From positions 18,353,437 to 18,417,436 of the forward strand of contig NC_081555.1 of NCBI RefSeq assembly GCF_963082655.1: 64,000 bases of DNA, given 5' to 3'. The position numbers were made by a program, and so were the translations under genes. The notes under the pieces were generated by a model, which saw only the letters and a program-made list of their open reading frames with translations, searched no databases and had not been told where the DNA came from. This document shows positions 1-11,270 of the stretch, piece after piece; within the stretch, counting starts at the first letter, position 1; every line of letters begins with the position of its first letter. The DNA comes from Stomoxys calcitrans. Lineage: Eukaryota; Arthropoda; Insecta; Diptera; Muscidae.

Positions 1-196
1 GGCGTTGACAAATTTTTTCACAGCTTGTGACTCTGTAATTGCATTCTTTCTTCTGTCAGTTATCAGCTGTTACTTTTAGCTTGCTTTAGAAAAAAAGTGT
101 AAAAAAAGTATATTTGATTAAAGTTCATTCTAAGTTTTATTAAAAATGCATTTACTTTCTTTTAAAAAATCCGCAATTACTTTTTGGGCAACTCAA
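1..196 (+). mobile_element. Mariner-like MITE, left part cut by window edge
   Basis: This is a copy of a ~237-bp MITE whose complete form is at 2785-3021; the first ~41 bp lie outside the window. The right terminal inverted repeat ends in gggcaactcaa and is followed by TA at 197-198, the target duplication expected of mariner/Tc1 elements. It has no coding capacity. Confidence 0.85.
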
Positions 197-198
197 TA

Positions 199-1304
199 CT
201 TTATAGGATCGTAGATTAATATATAACAATAAGATTAATAGTTAGATTAGTATACCACCGTCCTATGGCGCCATTCTGCTGGAATATACAAACCACCGCT
301 TATCAGAGAAAAACAGTAAGGAAAGTCCAAAGTCGGCAGGTACAAAGTGGGAGCTATATTCAATTCTGAATCAATTTTGATGGACCTGGGCGAATGTTTT
401 CGTATCAAATTTTAAGCAAATATGTTTAAACTGTGATAACCATAGTTGGCAAATGACAACATTATTATAAACTACCCAAAATCCGACGAACATATATATA
501 TATAGGAGCTACATCTTAATCTAAACCGATTTTGATCAAACAATGCACAATTTTGGCAAGATTGGTCAATAAATACGCTAGCAGTGGCTCTAGAAATGAA
601 AATCGGGCGATGTACATATATGGCAGCTATATCTAAATCTGACCCGATTTCTATGAAATTCGCCAGTAATATTAAAAGTCATACGAAAATCCTTCCTGCC
701 AAATTTGGAGAGAATCGGTTATCAAATGATCACTTTATCGCATTATTTCTCAAAATCGGACGAACATATACATATCTAATATCTATATCTAGATCTGAAC
801 CGATTTCGACCAAACTTCTTAGATATTGAGGTAGGCATCGAGGAAAGCGTTGAACAAAATTTTGGGAGGATTGGTCAATAAAGGCGCCTGCAGTGGGTCT
901 AGGTGTTAAAATCGAGCCGATTTCTATAAAATTTATCAGTAATGTCGAGAGTCAAGAGAAAATCCTTCCTGCCAAATTTTGAGTGAATCGGTTAATGAAT
1001 GAACATTTTATTGCATTATTACTGCAAATCGGACCAACATATACATGGAAGCTATATCTAAATCTGAACCGATTTTTTCCAATTTCAATAGACTTTGTGT
1101 CTAGGCCGAAAAACATGCATGTGCCAAATTTCAAGACGATCGGATGAAAACTGCGGCCTGTACCTTGTAAACCAATTTATCATGGACAGACAGACAGACA
1201 GGTGGACATAGCTAAATCGAATCAGAAAGTGATTCTAAGTCGATCGGTATACTTATCAATGTCTATCTCTTCCTTTTGGGTGTAACAAACAAATGCACTA
1301 AATT
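199..1304. repeat. R2 tandem-block repeat inside MITE-bracketed unit, copy 1
   Basis: This block is made of diverged ~150-bp units carrying the motif gctatatctaaatctgaacc followed by cgattt. It ends with a cagacagacaggtggacat microsatellite-like tail near 1187-1210. The short ORFs across it recur in every copy and are repeat artefacts. It is nearly identical to 3024-4128. Confidence 0.85.
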
Positions 1305-1305
1305 A

Positions 1306-1540
1306 GGGTTGCCCAAAAAGTAATTGCGGATTTTTTTAAAAGAAAGTAAATGCATTTTTAATAAAACTTAGAATGAACTTTAATCAAATATACTTTTTTA
1401 CACTTTCTTACTAAAGCAAGTTTAAAGTAACAGCTAATAACTGACAGAAGAAAGAATGCAATTACAGAGTCACAAGCTGTGAAAAAATTTGTCAACGCCG
1501 ACTATATGAAAAATCCGCAATTACTTTTTGGGCAACCCAA
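1306..1540 (-). mobile_element. Mariner-like MITE, inverted copy
   Basis: Same MITE as at 1-196 but in the opposite orientation. It ends with ttgggcaacccaa and is flanked by TA at 1304-1305 and 1541-1542. It closes the first MITE-bracketed unit. Confidence 0.88.
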
Positions 1541-1542
1541 TA

Positions 1543-2440
1543 TATTGGAGCTATAACTAAATCTGAAGCAATTTCAGTAAAATTCGCCAATAATGTAGAG
1601 AATTGTTAGTGAATCTCTCATGCAAAATTTTGTGAGAATCGGTTTATAAACAACGATATAATTGCAATTTTAGTTCAAATCGGACGAACATATATATGGG
1701 AGCTATATCCAAATCTGAACCGATTTCTATAAAACTCTACAATATCGTCGAGACTTATAAGAGAATCCCTCGTGCAAAATTTCGTGATAATAGGTTTACA
1801 AATGACGATATAATTGCAACTTTAGTCCAAATCGGACGAACATATAAATGGCAGCTATATCTAAATCTGAACCGATTTCAGTAAAATTCACCAATATAGT
1901 GGAGACTTATAAGAGAATCCCTTGTGCAAAATATCGTGAGAATAGGTTTACAAATGACGATATAATTGCATTTTTGGTCCAAATCGGACGAACATATATA
2001 TGGGAGCTATATCTAAATCTGAACCGATTTCAGTAAAATTCGCTAATAATGTCGGGAATTGTTAGGGAATCTCTCATGCAAAATTTCGTGCGAATCGGTT
2101 TACAAATGTCGATATAATTGCAATTTTTGTCCAAATCGGACGAACATATATATGGGACTTATATCCAAATCAGAACCGATTTTTTCCAACTTCTATAGGC
2201 TTCGTTTCTAGCTCCAAGAAAATGCTTATGCCAAATTTGAAGACGATCGGATGAAAATTCCGACTTGTAGTTTGTACACAAATTAACATGGACAGACAGA
2301 CGGACAGAGAGACAGACATCAAGTGATTCTGAGTCAATCGTTTTACTTATCAATGGGTCTATCTCTCTTTAGTTATAATACCCTGTACAATAGTAGTGGT
2401 GTAGGGTATCAAATTGTTACAGTTTGACCCAACGAATACA
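1543..2440. repeat. R2 tandem-block repeat, 152-bp units
   Basis: The same motif atg-gga/gca-gctatatc recurs at 1696, 1848 and 2000, giving a clean 152-bp period. The block continues to a cagacagacggacagagag tail at ~2290-2315 and the head motif 'caatagtagtggtgtagggta' near 2387. The small ORFs here are repeat translations, not genes. Confidence 0.85.
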
Positions 2441-2782
2441 TTCTTGTTTTTTTTTACACCATATGTTTGCTAGCGAAAATTTCGCTTAAACTGGGTATCG
2501 GCCTTGAAACGAAAATTGCACTCAGTCTGTAGGAAATAAGGGTAATAACCCTATTCTACTTTGAATTATATTGAACAAAGATATCTACCCTAAGACAGGA
2601 AATTCAACTGTTATCATATACAACTTGAAGTACAATGAAACAAGTAAAGACGTGATAAGTTCATGTATAAATGTTAAAATTTTGGGCGGCTAGATTTATG
2701 CGTTCGTTCGCAATCTCATTTCCATAGACGGACATGGCTAGATCGACTCAGAACGTCGAGACGATCAAGAATATCGTACATA
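2441..2782. other. Unassigned repeat-like DNA
   Basis: The stretch holds a 3' module 'agacggacatggctagatcg' near 2737, shared with R1 and R3. The rest is unassigned. No coding signal was seen. Confidence 0.5.
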
Positions 2783-2784
2783 TA

Positions 2785-3021
2785 TTGGGTTGCCCAAAAA
2801 GTAATTGCGGATTTTTCATATAGTCGGCGTTGACAAATTTTTTCACAGCTTGTGACTCTGTAATTGCATTCTTTCTTCTGTCAGTTATCAGCTGTTACTT
2901 TTAGCTTGCTTTAGAAAAAAAGTGTAAAAAAAGTATATTTGATTAAAGTTCATTCTAAGTTTTATTAAAAATGCATTTACTTTCTTTTAAAAAATCCGCA
3001 ATTACTTTTTGGGCAACTCAA
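2785..3021 (+). mobile_element. Mariner-like MITE, complete copy
   Basis: 237 bp, with ~32-bp terminal inverted repeats starting ttgggttgcccaaaaagtaa and ending gggcaactcaa. It is flanked by TA at 2783-2784 and 3022-3023. The sequence between the ends has no transposase. The inverted ends and TA duplication place it in the Tc1/mariner superfamily; the autonomous partner is not in this window. Confidence 0.9.
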
Positions 3022-3023
3022 TA

Positions 3024-4128
3024 CTTAATAGGATCGTAGATTAATATATAACAATAAGATTAATAGTTAGATTAGTATACCACCATCCTATGGCGCCATT
3101 CTGCTGGAATATACAAACCACCGCTTATCAGAGAAAAACAGTAAGGAAAGTCCAAAGTCGGCAGGTACAAGGTGGGAGCTATATTCAATTCTGAATCAAT
3201 TTTGATGGACCTGGGCGAATGTTTTCGTATCAAATTTTAAGCAAATATGTTTAAACTGTAATAACCATAGTTGGCAAATGACAACATTATTATAAACTAC
3301 CCAAAATCCGACGAACATATATATATATAGGAGCTACATCTTAATCTGAACCGATTTTGACCAAACAATGCACAATTTTGGCAAGATTGGTCAATAAATA
3401 CGCTAGCAGTGGCTCTAGAAGTGAAAATCGGGCGATGTACATATATGGCAGCTATATCTAAATCTGACCCGATTTCTATGAAATTCGCCAGTAATATTAA
3501 AAGTCATAAGAAAATCCTTCCTGCCAAATTTGGAGAGAATCGGTTATCAAATGAGCACTTTATCGCATTATTTCTCAAAATCGGACGAACATATACATAT
3601 CTAATATCTATATCTAAATCTGAACCGATTTCGACCAAACTTCTTAGATATTGAGATAGGCATCGAGGAAAGCGTTGAACAAAATTTTTGGAGGATTGGT
3701 CAATAAAGGCGCCTGCAGTGGGTCTAGATGTTAAAATCGAGCCGATTTCTATAAAATTCACCAGTAATGTTGAGAGTCAAGAGAAAATCCTTCCTGCCAA
3801 ATTTCGAGTGAATCGGTTAATGAATAAACATTTTATTGCATTATTACTGCAAATCGGACCAACATATGCGTGGGAGCTATATCTAAATCTGAACCGATTT
3901 TTTCCAATTTCAATAGACTTTGTGTCTAGGCCGAAAAACATGCCTGTGCCAAATTTCAAGAGGATCGGATGAAAACTGCGACCTGTACCTTGTACACAAA
4001 TTATCATGGACAGACAGACAGACAGGTGGACATAGCTAAATCGAATCAGAAAGTGATTCTAAGTCGATCGGTATACTTATCAATGTCTATCTCTTCCTTT
4101 TGGGTGTAACAAACAAATGCACTAAATT
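3024..4128. repeat. R2 tandem-block repeat inside MITE-bracketed unit, copy 2
   Basis: Near-identical to 199-1304, with scattered single-base changes. It carries the same cagacagacag tail near 4010 and the same tail sequence aacaaatgcactaaat before the right MITE. Confidence 0.85.
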
Positions 4129-4129
4129 A

Positions 4130-4363
4130 GGGTTGCCCAAAAAGTAATTGCGGATTTTTTTAAAAGAAAGTAAATGCATTTTTAATAAAACTTAGAATGA
4201 ACTTTAATCAAATATACTTTTTTACACTTTCTTACTAAAGCAAGCTTAAAGTAACAGCTAATAACTGACAGAAGAAAGAATGCAATTACAGAGTCACAAG
4301 CTGTGAAAAAATTTGTCAACGCCGACTATATGAAAAATCCGCAATTACTTTTTGGGCAACCAA
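4130..4363 (-). mobile_element. Mariner-like MITE, inverted copy
   Basis: Inverted relative to 2785-3021. It ends gggcaaccaa, one base shorter than the 1540 copy, and is followed by TA at 4364-4365. It closes the second composite unit. Confidence 0.88.
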
Positions 4364-4374
4364 TATCATTAGGT

Positions 4375-5222
4375 TAGATATTAATCTACCCCATGCCACT
4401 ATGGACATACACGTAAGCCAGTAATCGGCTTGTTGCGCGAACCTCGAAAAAGAAAATTTTAAGCTGGGAATTCCGTGCTACTTACAAAATCAGAAATTGT
4501 TTTCCATATCACTCCCCTAAGTTAGTTCATGTCTGGTATCGTGACCCCACCTAAGTACCAGTGTCTGTAAGCCACGAAAGCCGGGCAATGACATAGGAAA
4601 TGCTCCAACGTCTCATCATCTTCCCCACATGCCCTACACATGCCATCACTTGCCACACCGATTTACAATAGCATAAGTGACCTCATAGTCCTGTGTGTCC
4701 CGTTATGACACCAAAAGCTATACTGACCTCCTTCTCAATTCCTTTCAGTAATAGCCTCGTCCTCTCACGATCCGGATCACGCCATAGGATTTTGGCCGTT
4801 CTACCGACTGTTTAGCTGTTCCAAAAGCTATACTGACCTCCTTCTCAATTCCTTTCAGTAATAGCCTCGTCCTCTCACGATCCGGATCACGCCATAGGAT
4901 TTTGGCCGTTCTACCGACTGTTTAGCTGTTCCACAGTGTTACATGGGCATTTGTCGCCCACGCCCTCAAATCGGACTGCGTCGACCCGAAAGGCTTCGGG
5001 TTAACCAAGCTTATCGGCGGCAGTTCTGTGGTCTTCACTGCCAAATCGTCTGATATTTCATTCCACCTTAGTCCGTTATGGCCCGGCACCCAAACGATGC
5101 GGATTGTGCCATCTTCAGCGAAGGCGTTAATCTCCTTCTTACAGTCCAAGACTGGTTTTTATTGCCCTTATGGCCATTTTACTGTCCGTAAAGATGTTCA
5201 CACTGGACGCCTGAGTACCACA
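4375..5222 (-). pseudogene. LINE-A 3' fragment: RNase H and C-terminal zinc knuckle
   Basis: Read on the - strand, this fragment starts in an RNase H domain (VNIFTDSKMAIRA) and continues through KEINAFAEDGTIRIVWVPGHN at about 5149-5080. It ends in a C-terminal knuckle CRACGEDDETLEHFLCHC at about 4635-4580 and a short 3' UTR. The order RNase H then zinc knuckle is that of RNase H-bearing non-LTR retrotransposons (I/LOA/R1-like; clade not fixed). The RT domain is missing and there are frameshifts and a 110-bp internal duplication. The same family recurs at 10808-11650. Confidence 0.8.
4711..4930. repeat. 110-bp tandem duplication inside LINE-A fragment
   Basis: Bases 4711-4820 (starting ccaaaagctatactgacctc) are repeated immediately at 4821-4930 with essentially no differences. 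The duplication falls between the RNase H and zinc-knuckle coding parts and is therefore a recent local event or an assembly artefact. Confidence 0.9.
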
Positions 5223-5224
5223 CC

Positions 5225-6040
5225 AGGAGATACAAGTTGCCTTCATTGGAACCTGTCTTCTTGCGTGGAGAGAATGTTCCATTTACAGAAAGCGCAAAAT
5301 ACCTGGGTGTTTTGCTGAACAGGAAATTGAACATCAAATCCAACATTGTGGAAAGGGCTAGAAAGGGAACTCTTGCCCTAAACACCTGCAAGAGAGCCAT
5401 TGGCAAGAGTTGGGGGTCCAGAGCGCGTGTTATGCATTGGGTATATACTGCAATTGTCAGACCTATAATGCTATATGGTGTTGTGGTCTGGTGGACGGCG
5501 CTTTAAAACTTCACCTACTGCTCAATACTTAACCGGATCCAAAGGATGAGTTGTTTGTTGCATCACAGCCGCACAGAGGACGACACCATCTGATGCACTG
5601 AATTTAATGCTACATCTTATGCCTATGGACATTGTGGCTAGACAAATTGCAGCCACCACTGCCGTGAAGTTAAGGGAGCCTTCTCTCTGGTAATGTGGCG
5701 GCTACGGACACTGTGTTATCCTTCATACAATATTCAATGTTCTAGGCAGTGTGGATTACACTCTACCTGAGCCGGTTTTTGATAAAAATTACTGTACTAT
5801 TGCTATACCTGATAGAACCGATTGGAACTACGATATCCCTGGTAACAGAAGTTACATTACACCTCTATACGGATGGTTCCGAACTAGACGACCAGCTAAG
5901 CTATGGGGTGTACTCTAAAGATATGGAACTAGTCATATCGAAAAGGGTTAACCGAACACTGCAGTGTGTATCAAGCGGAGATCCTTGCAATTAAGAAATG
6001 TTGGGGAATGGCTTACATGAAATGTCATAACGACGATTGA
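5225..6040 (+). pseudogene. LINE-B fragment: end of RT and start of RNase H
   Basis: On the + strand the fragment encodes the RT thumb-like part (SAKYLGVLLNRKLN, then YTAIVRPIMLYGVVVWW at about 5448-5500), a connector (LMLHLMPMDIVARQIAA near 5610) and the first half of RNase H (LYTDGSELDDQLSYGVYS near 5860, CSVYQAEILAIK near 5960). Several frameshifts and stops break it. It ends abruptly near 'NVITTI' at ~6038. The same family lies at 44128-45625 on the - strand, where the connector is almost identical. Confidence 0.8.
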
Positions 6041-6894
<854 letters not shown>

Positions 6895-6910
6895 AAATTT
6901 GAATACCAAA

Positions 6911-8387
6911 TTTTTATACCCTCCACCATAAGATGGGGGGTATACTAATTTCGTCATTCTGTTTGTAACTGCTCGAAATATTCGTCTGAGACCCCATAAA
7001 GTATATATATTCTTGATCGTCGTGACATTTTATGTCGATCTAGTCATGTCCGTCCGTCCGTCCGTCTGTCTGTCGAAAGCACGCTAACTTCCGAAGGAGT
7101 AAAGCTAGCCGCTTGAAATTTTGCACAAATACTTCTACTTCTGTAGGTCGGTTGGTATTGTAAATGGGCCATATCGGTCCATGTTTTGATATAGCTGCCA
7201 TATAAACCGATCTTGGGTCTTGACTTCTTGAGCCTCTAGAGTGAGCAATTCTTATCCGATTGGAATGAAATTTTGCACGACGTGTTTTCTTATGATATCC
7301 AACAACTGTGCCAAGTATGGTTGAAATCGGTCCATAACCTGATATAGCTGCCATATAAACCGATCTTGGGTCTTGACTTCTTGAGCCTCTAGCGTGCGCA
7401 ATTCTTATCCGATCAGAAGGAAATTTTGCACGACGTGTTTTGTTATTATATCCAACAACTGTGCCAAGTGTGGTTCAAATCGGTTCATAACCTGATATAG
7501 CTGCCATATAAACCGATCTTGGGTCTTGACTTCTTGAGCCTCTAGAGTGAGCAATTCTTATCCGATTGAAATGAAATTTTGCACGACGTGTTTTGTTATT
7601 ATATCCAACAACTGTGCCAAGTATGGTTCAAATCGGCCCATAACCTGATATAGCTGCCATATAAACCGATCTTGGGTCTTGACTTCTTGAGCCTCTAAAG
7701 TGCGCAATTCTTATCCGATTGAAATGAAATTTTGCACGACGTGTTTTGTTATTATATCCAACAACTGTGCCAAGTATGGTTGAAATCGGTCCATAACCTG
7801 ATATAGCTGTCATATAAACAGATCTGGGGATTTGACTTCTTCAGCTTTTAGAGGGCGCAATTCCTATCCGATCTGGCTGGAATTTTGCATGACGTATTTT
7901 ATTTTTACTTTCAACGACTGTGTCAAATAAGGTTCAAATCGGTTCATAACCTGATATAGCTGCCATATAAACCGATCTGGGATCTTGACTTCTTGACCCC
8001 TAGAGGTCGCAATTATTATCCGATATGCCTGAAATTTTGTACGACGGATCCTCTCATGACCATCAACAAACGTGTTTATTATGGTCTGAATCGGTCTATA
8101 GCCCGATACAGATCCCATATAAATCGTTCTCTCTATTTTACTTCGTGAGCCCCAATGGGCGCAATTCTTATACGAATTGGCTGAAATTTTAAACAGGTGT
8201 CCAACATATAATTTAATTGTGGTCCGAACCGGACCATATCTTGATATCGTTTTAATAGCAGAGGAAATCTTTTCTTATATCCTTTTTTGCCTAAGAAGAG
8301 ATGCCGGAAAAAGAACTCGACAAATGCGATCCATGGTGGAGGGTATATAAGATTCGGCCCGGCCGAACTTAGCACGCTTTTACTTGT
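6911..8387 (+). repeat. R1 dispersed repeat, full-length-looking copy
   Basis: The head is tataccctccacc (6915-6927) and the exact inverted copy ggtggagggtata lies near the other end (8335-8347). Beyond it are a hairpin ttcggcccggccgaa (8353-8367) and the terminus gcacgcttttacttgtt. The middle holds four clean 153-bp tandem units (cgatcttggg at 7208, 7361, 7514 and 7667), then diverged ones. A gtccgtccgtccgtctgtct tract sits at ~7050. Subterminal inverted repeats, a tandem core and a 3' hairpin resemble DINE-1/Helitron-like non-autonomous elements. That assignment is inference. Confidence 0.8.
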
Positions 8388-8395
8388 TGTTTTTA

Positions 8396-8500
8396 GTTTA
8401 CTATAAGAGGGCACACAAAATTTCGCTAAAATTGAACTACCCATCTCCGAGATGTAGCATTTGCATTTCTGATAATTAAGGTAAGGGGAAGAGCCGATCG
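8396..8500 (+). repeat. Fragment of R4-associated end repeat
   Basis: Contains 'gagggcacacaaaatttcgct' and 'cccatctccgagatgtag', also found at ~48665-48710 and inverted at ~59950-60000. It is a short remnant. Confidence 0.6.
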
Positions 8501-9520
8501 CCCGTTTTGACTTCTTGAGCCCCTGAAAGGCGCAATTTTTGTGCGATTTAACTGAAATTTTGCTCTTAGTGACTTTCAACAACTGTATAAAGAACGATCC
8601 AAATCGGTCGTTAACCTGATAAAGCTCCCATATAAACCGATCTCACGATTTGACTTTTTGACCCCATGGAAGCCTCAGTTCTCATCCGATTTTTATGAAA
8701 TATAGTGTTCTGTTATGACTTCCAACAACTGTGCCAAGCACGGTTTATATCGGGTTTTAACCTGATATAGCTCCCATATAAACCGATTTCCTTATTTGAC
8801 TTCTTGAGCCCCTGAAAGCCGCAATTTCCGTTATGTCTTCCAACAACTGCGCCAAGTACGGTTTAAATCGGTCAATAACCTGATACAGCTCCCGTATAAA
8901 CCGATCTCCTGAATTGACCTTTTGAGCCCCTGAAAGCCGCAATTTTCGTCCGATTTGGCTGAAATTTTGCATATAGTGTTCCGTTATGAACCTGATATAG
9001 CTCCCATAAAAACCAATCTTTCCGTTTGACTACTTCAGCCGTTACAAGCCCTTTTTTCGATTTGGCTGAAATTTTACACATAGTGTTCTGTTTTAACTTC
9101 CAACGACTGTGCCAAGTACGGTCCAAAACGATCAAGAACCTGATGGCTCCAGATATATAAACCCATCTTCAGATTTGACTTCTTGTGCCCCTGGAAGCTT
9201 CAATTTTCATCCGATTTGGCTGAAATTTTGCACATGATGTTCTGTTATGACTTCCACATGATGTTCTGTTTTAACTTCCAACTACTGTGCCAAGTAAGGT
9301 CCAAATCGGTCTATAACCTGATATAGCTTCCATATAAACCGATCTCCCGATTCGACTTCTTGATTGATGGATGAATGGATGTTCTGTTATGACTCTCAAC
9401 AACTGTGCCAAGTGTGATTCACATCTGTCTATAACCAGATATAGCTCCCATATTGTAGCAGAATACATGGTGGTGGGCTCCCAAGATTCGGTACGGCCGA
9501 ACTTAGCACGCGTTTTACTT
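8501..9520 (+). repeat. R1 dispersed repeat, diverged copy
   Basis: Diverged ~140-160-bp units with 'gatatagctcccatataaac' and 'ttccaacaactgtgccaag'. The copy ends at the hairpin-like ttcggtacggccgaa (about 9487-9501) and gcacgcgttttact. It lacks the head. Confidence 0.75.
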
Positions 9521-9569
9521 TTTGAGTCTTTAAGACACATACATACAAACAAACAAACACAAATTCGTG

Positions 9570-9895
9570 TGTATACCCACCACGATAGGATGGGGGTATA
9601 CTAAGATCCTCTAATGGGCGCCCCGGTAGCCGAGTTGGTAGTGTGCTTGGATTACCAGTGCAGGGGTCGTGGGTTCGATTCCCGCCAGCAGCCTTGGCCT
9701 GTCGCTACTATGGTATCACAATGGACTTAAAATTGTCTAAGTGAGTCTGTAAATGCATCGTCTTGACATTTTAAGTCAATCTAGCCATATCCGTCCATGC
9801 GTCCGTCCGTCTGTTGAAACCACTTTAAAATAAAATAAAATTCGGTTCGACCGAACTTAGCATGCACTTGAACTTAGTACTTGTTTGCACATCGT
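9570..9895 (+). repeat. R1 remnant interrupted by SINE1
   Basis: The R1 head (tatacccaccacgataggat) at ~9572-9605 is followed by SINE1. The R1 'gtccatgcgtccgtccgtctg' module and terminal hairpin ttcggttcgaccgaa follow to ~9890. The central tandem units are deleted. Confidence 0.65.
9615..9755 (+). mobile_element. SINE1, tRNA-derived
   Basis: The 5' part is tRNA-like: A-box gtagccgagttgg near 9627 and B-box gggttcgattccc near 9671. The tRNA-unrelated 3' part (tggtatcacaatggactta, gtctaagtgagtctg) matches the 3' UTR of LINE-B at 44131-44210. Together these are the hallmarks of a SINE that borrows a LINE tail. A second copy lies at 50039-50190 on the - strand. Confidence 0.85.
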
Positions 9896-10127
9896 CTTAG
9901 ATTGTCAGATACTTTGGTAAAGTACCAGGTTGATGAATTTATTATAATTATTGTAAATTGTTTTTGCACTTGTGTATTTTTATGGTCGTCATTAAAATGG
10001 CGGGAAATTCCCTATCCTCAGCTGTTTATTCTAGAAATTTTCAAATAACAAAGACATCAGTTGTTCAAATTTTTGGCTAATTAAACCATAATCTCGCCAT
10101 TTTTTTATATTTTCCTTATCATTTCAG
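9896..10127. other. Intron end upstream of EF-hand exon
   Basis: AT-rich DNA with no recognised repeat. It ends in a pyrimidine-rich tract and the acceptor ttatcatttcag at 10116-10127. Confidence 0.6.
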
Positions 10128-10337
10128 GTGATGGCAATGTTAGTTTTGAAGAATTTGTTGATATCCTATCAAATATGGCATATGAGGATAAATCTGGCTT
10201 GCCAGCTGCTGACCAGGAAGAGAGGGAACTACGTGATGCATTTCGTGTATTTGACAAACATAATCGTGGTTATATAACCGCTTCCGATTTAAGAGCTGTT
10301 CTACAATGTCTGGGCGAAGACTTGGATGAAGAGGAGA
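10128..10337 (+). CDS. Calmodulin-like EF-hand protein, internal exon
   Basis: The exon encodes the second half of one EF-hand (DGNVSFEEFVDIL), a linker, and a full EF-hand (DAFRVFDKHNRGYITASDL), ending ...GEDLDEEE. The acceptor atttcag precedes 10128 and the donor gtaagt starts at 10338; both introns split codons after the first base. The first loop fits the canonical Ca2+-binding pattern. The second (DKHNRGYITASD) has H and R at positions 3 and 5 and D at 12, so it may bind Ca2+ weakly or not at all. Together with 14744-14916 it gives a calmodulin-fold C-terminal half. From memory it resembles the Drosophila CG11638-type calmodulin-like protein; this was not checked. Upstream exons were not found in the window. 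Confidence 0.88.
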
Positions 10338-10375
10338 GTAAGTATTTAACGACAGGTAAAATAAGTAACCAGTGA

Positions 10376-10806
10376 ATGGCTGGCAAATTCGGCTGGGCCA
10401 AATCTTTTAAAGCCTCCACCATGGACCACGTTTGTCAATTTCTTTGCACAGTTTAGGTCAATAACCTTAACCGATCTTCCAATTTACCTTTTTGAGCCTC
10501 TTAGCACCTGGTGTTTTTTTTTTTAAGTATGGCCCAAATCGGTTTACAACCTGATATAGCTGTCATATAAACCGATCTCCCGATTTGCCTTCTTGAGCCT
10601 CTAAAGGCCGCCATTCTTATTCGATTTGGCTGAAATTTGGCGTTTTGTTATGACTTCCAACAACTGTGTCAAGTATGGTCCGAATCGGTCTATAACCTGA
10701 TACAGCTGCCATATAAGCCGATCTCCCGATTTGACTTCTTGAGCCTCTCGAGGATGCCATTCTTATTCTTGGCGTTTTGTTGAGGCTTCCAATATCCGTG
10801 ATAGGT
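10376..10806 (+). repeat. R1 fragment in EF-hand intron
   Basis: About two and a half R1-type units (ctgatatagctgtcatataa near 10550, ctgatacagctgccatataa near 10697) without either terminus. Confidence 0.7.
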
Positions 10807-10807
10807 T

Positions 10808-11090
10808 GGGTAAGCTTGAAAAGAAGGTGCGGATATTAATCCGCTCCTTGCCACTATGGACATACACCTAAGCCGGGCAATGACTAGGAAATGCCCCAAC
10901 GTCTCATCATCTTCCCCATATACCCTACACATCCGATCACTTGGCGCACCAATTTTGCATAAGTGATCTCACAGTCCTATGTGTCCTCTTGTGATACCGA
11001 AAGCTATACTGATCTCCTTCTTACTTCCTTTCAGTAATAGCCTCGTCTTATCACGAGTCGCATCTCCCCATAGGATTTTCGCTGTCCTAC
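10808..11090 (-). pseudogene. LINE-A 3' fragment, distal part
   Basis: On the - strand it encodes the family C-terminus (MCRVYGEDDETLGHFL near 10932-10890) and a 3' UTR ending in 'aagcttacccaacctat'. It is the same family as 4375-5222. SINE2 is inserted at 11091. Confidence 0.75.
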
Positions 11091-11268
11091 TGTAAAACTT
11101 CTCTCCAAAGAGGTGTCGCACTGGGGCACGTCGTTCGGACTGTACTATAAAAAGGAGGCCCATTATCATTGGGCTTTAGCTTGAATCGTACTGCATGTAC
11201 TGATATGTCAGAAGTTTGCCCCTGTTCCTTAGTGGAATGTTGATGGGCAAAATTTTGCAAAAATTTTC
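11091..11268 (+). mobile_element. SINE2, 5'-truncated copy inserted in LINE-A
   Basis: It starts at tgtaaaacttctctccaaag, matching the middle of the complete SINE2 copies at 36864-37173 and 47150-47466. It runs to the family 3' end gatgggcaaaattttgcaaa. The LINE-A sequence resumes at 11271 (taccgaccgtttcgc). 5' truncation is expected for target-primed reverse transcription. Confidence 0.8.
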
Positions 11269-11270
11269 AT

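Larger units (their letters stand above)
1..1540. mobile_element. MITE-bracketed composite unit, copy 1 (left end cut)
   Basis: The unit is MITE(+), ~1.1 kb of R2 repeat, MITE(-). It matches 2826-4363 almost base for base, at an offset of 2825 at the left and 2823 at the right. Similarity stops exactly at the outer end of the right MITE: the flanking sequences after 1540 and 4363 share only the TA target plus one base. This is what movement of the whole unit as one inverted-repeat transposon would leave. A segmental duplication with breakpoints at the MITE ends is the alternative. Confidence 0.75.
2785..4363. mobile_element. MITE-bracketed composite unit, copy 2 (complete)
   Basis: 1,579 bp: MITE(+), R2 block, MITE(-). 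TA flanks both the outer ends and the inner ends of each MITE. The outer ends are perfect mirror images of each other, so a transposase acting on the MITE ends could in principle excise the whole unit. Confidence 0.75.

Noticed and set aside
1187..1210. cagacagacagg runs as independent microsatellites
   Set aside because: They recur at the same place in every R1/R2/R3 copy and are part of those elements.
7040..8118. Frames rich in 'MAAISGYGPIS...' on the - strand
   Set aside because: The 153-bp unit is 51 codons long, so a chance open frame repeats from unit to unit. Similar frames occur in every R1/R2/R3 copy in several phases.
9627..9681. Possible functional tRNA gene
   Set aside because: A- and B-box are present but the cloverleaf does not close properly, and the same sequence recurs with a LINE tail, so it is a SINE.
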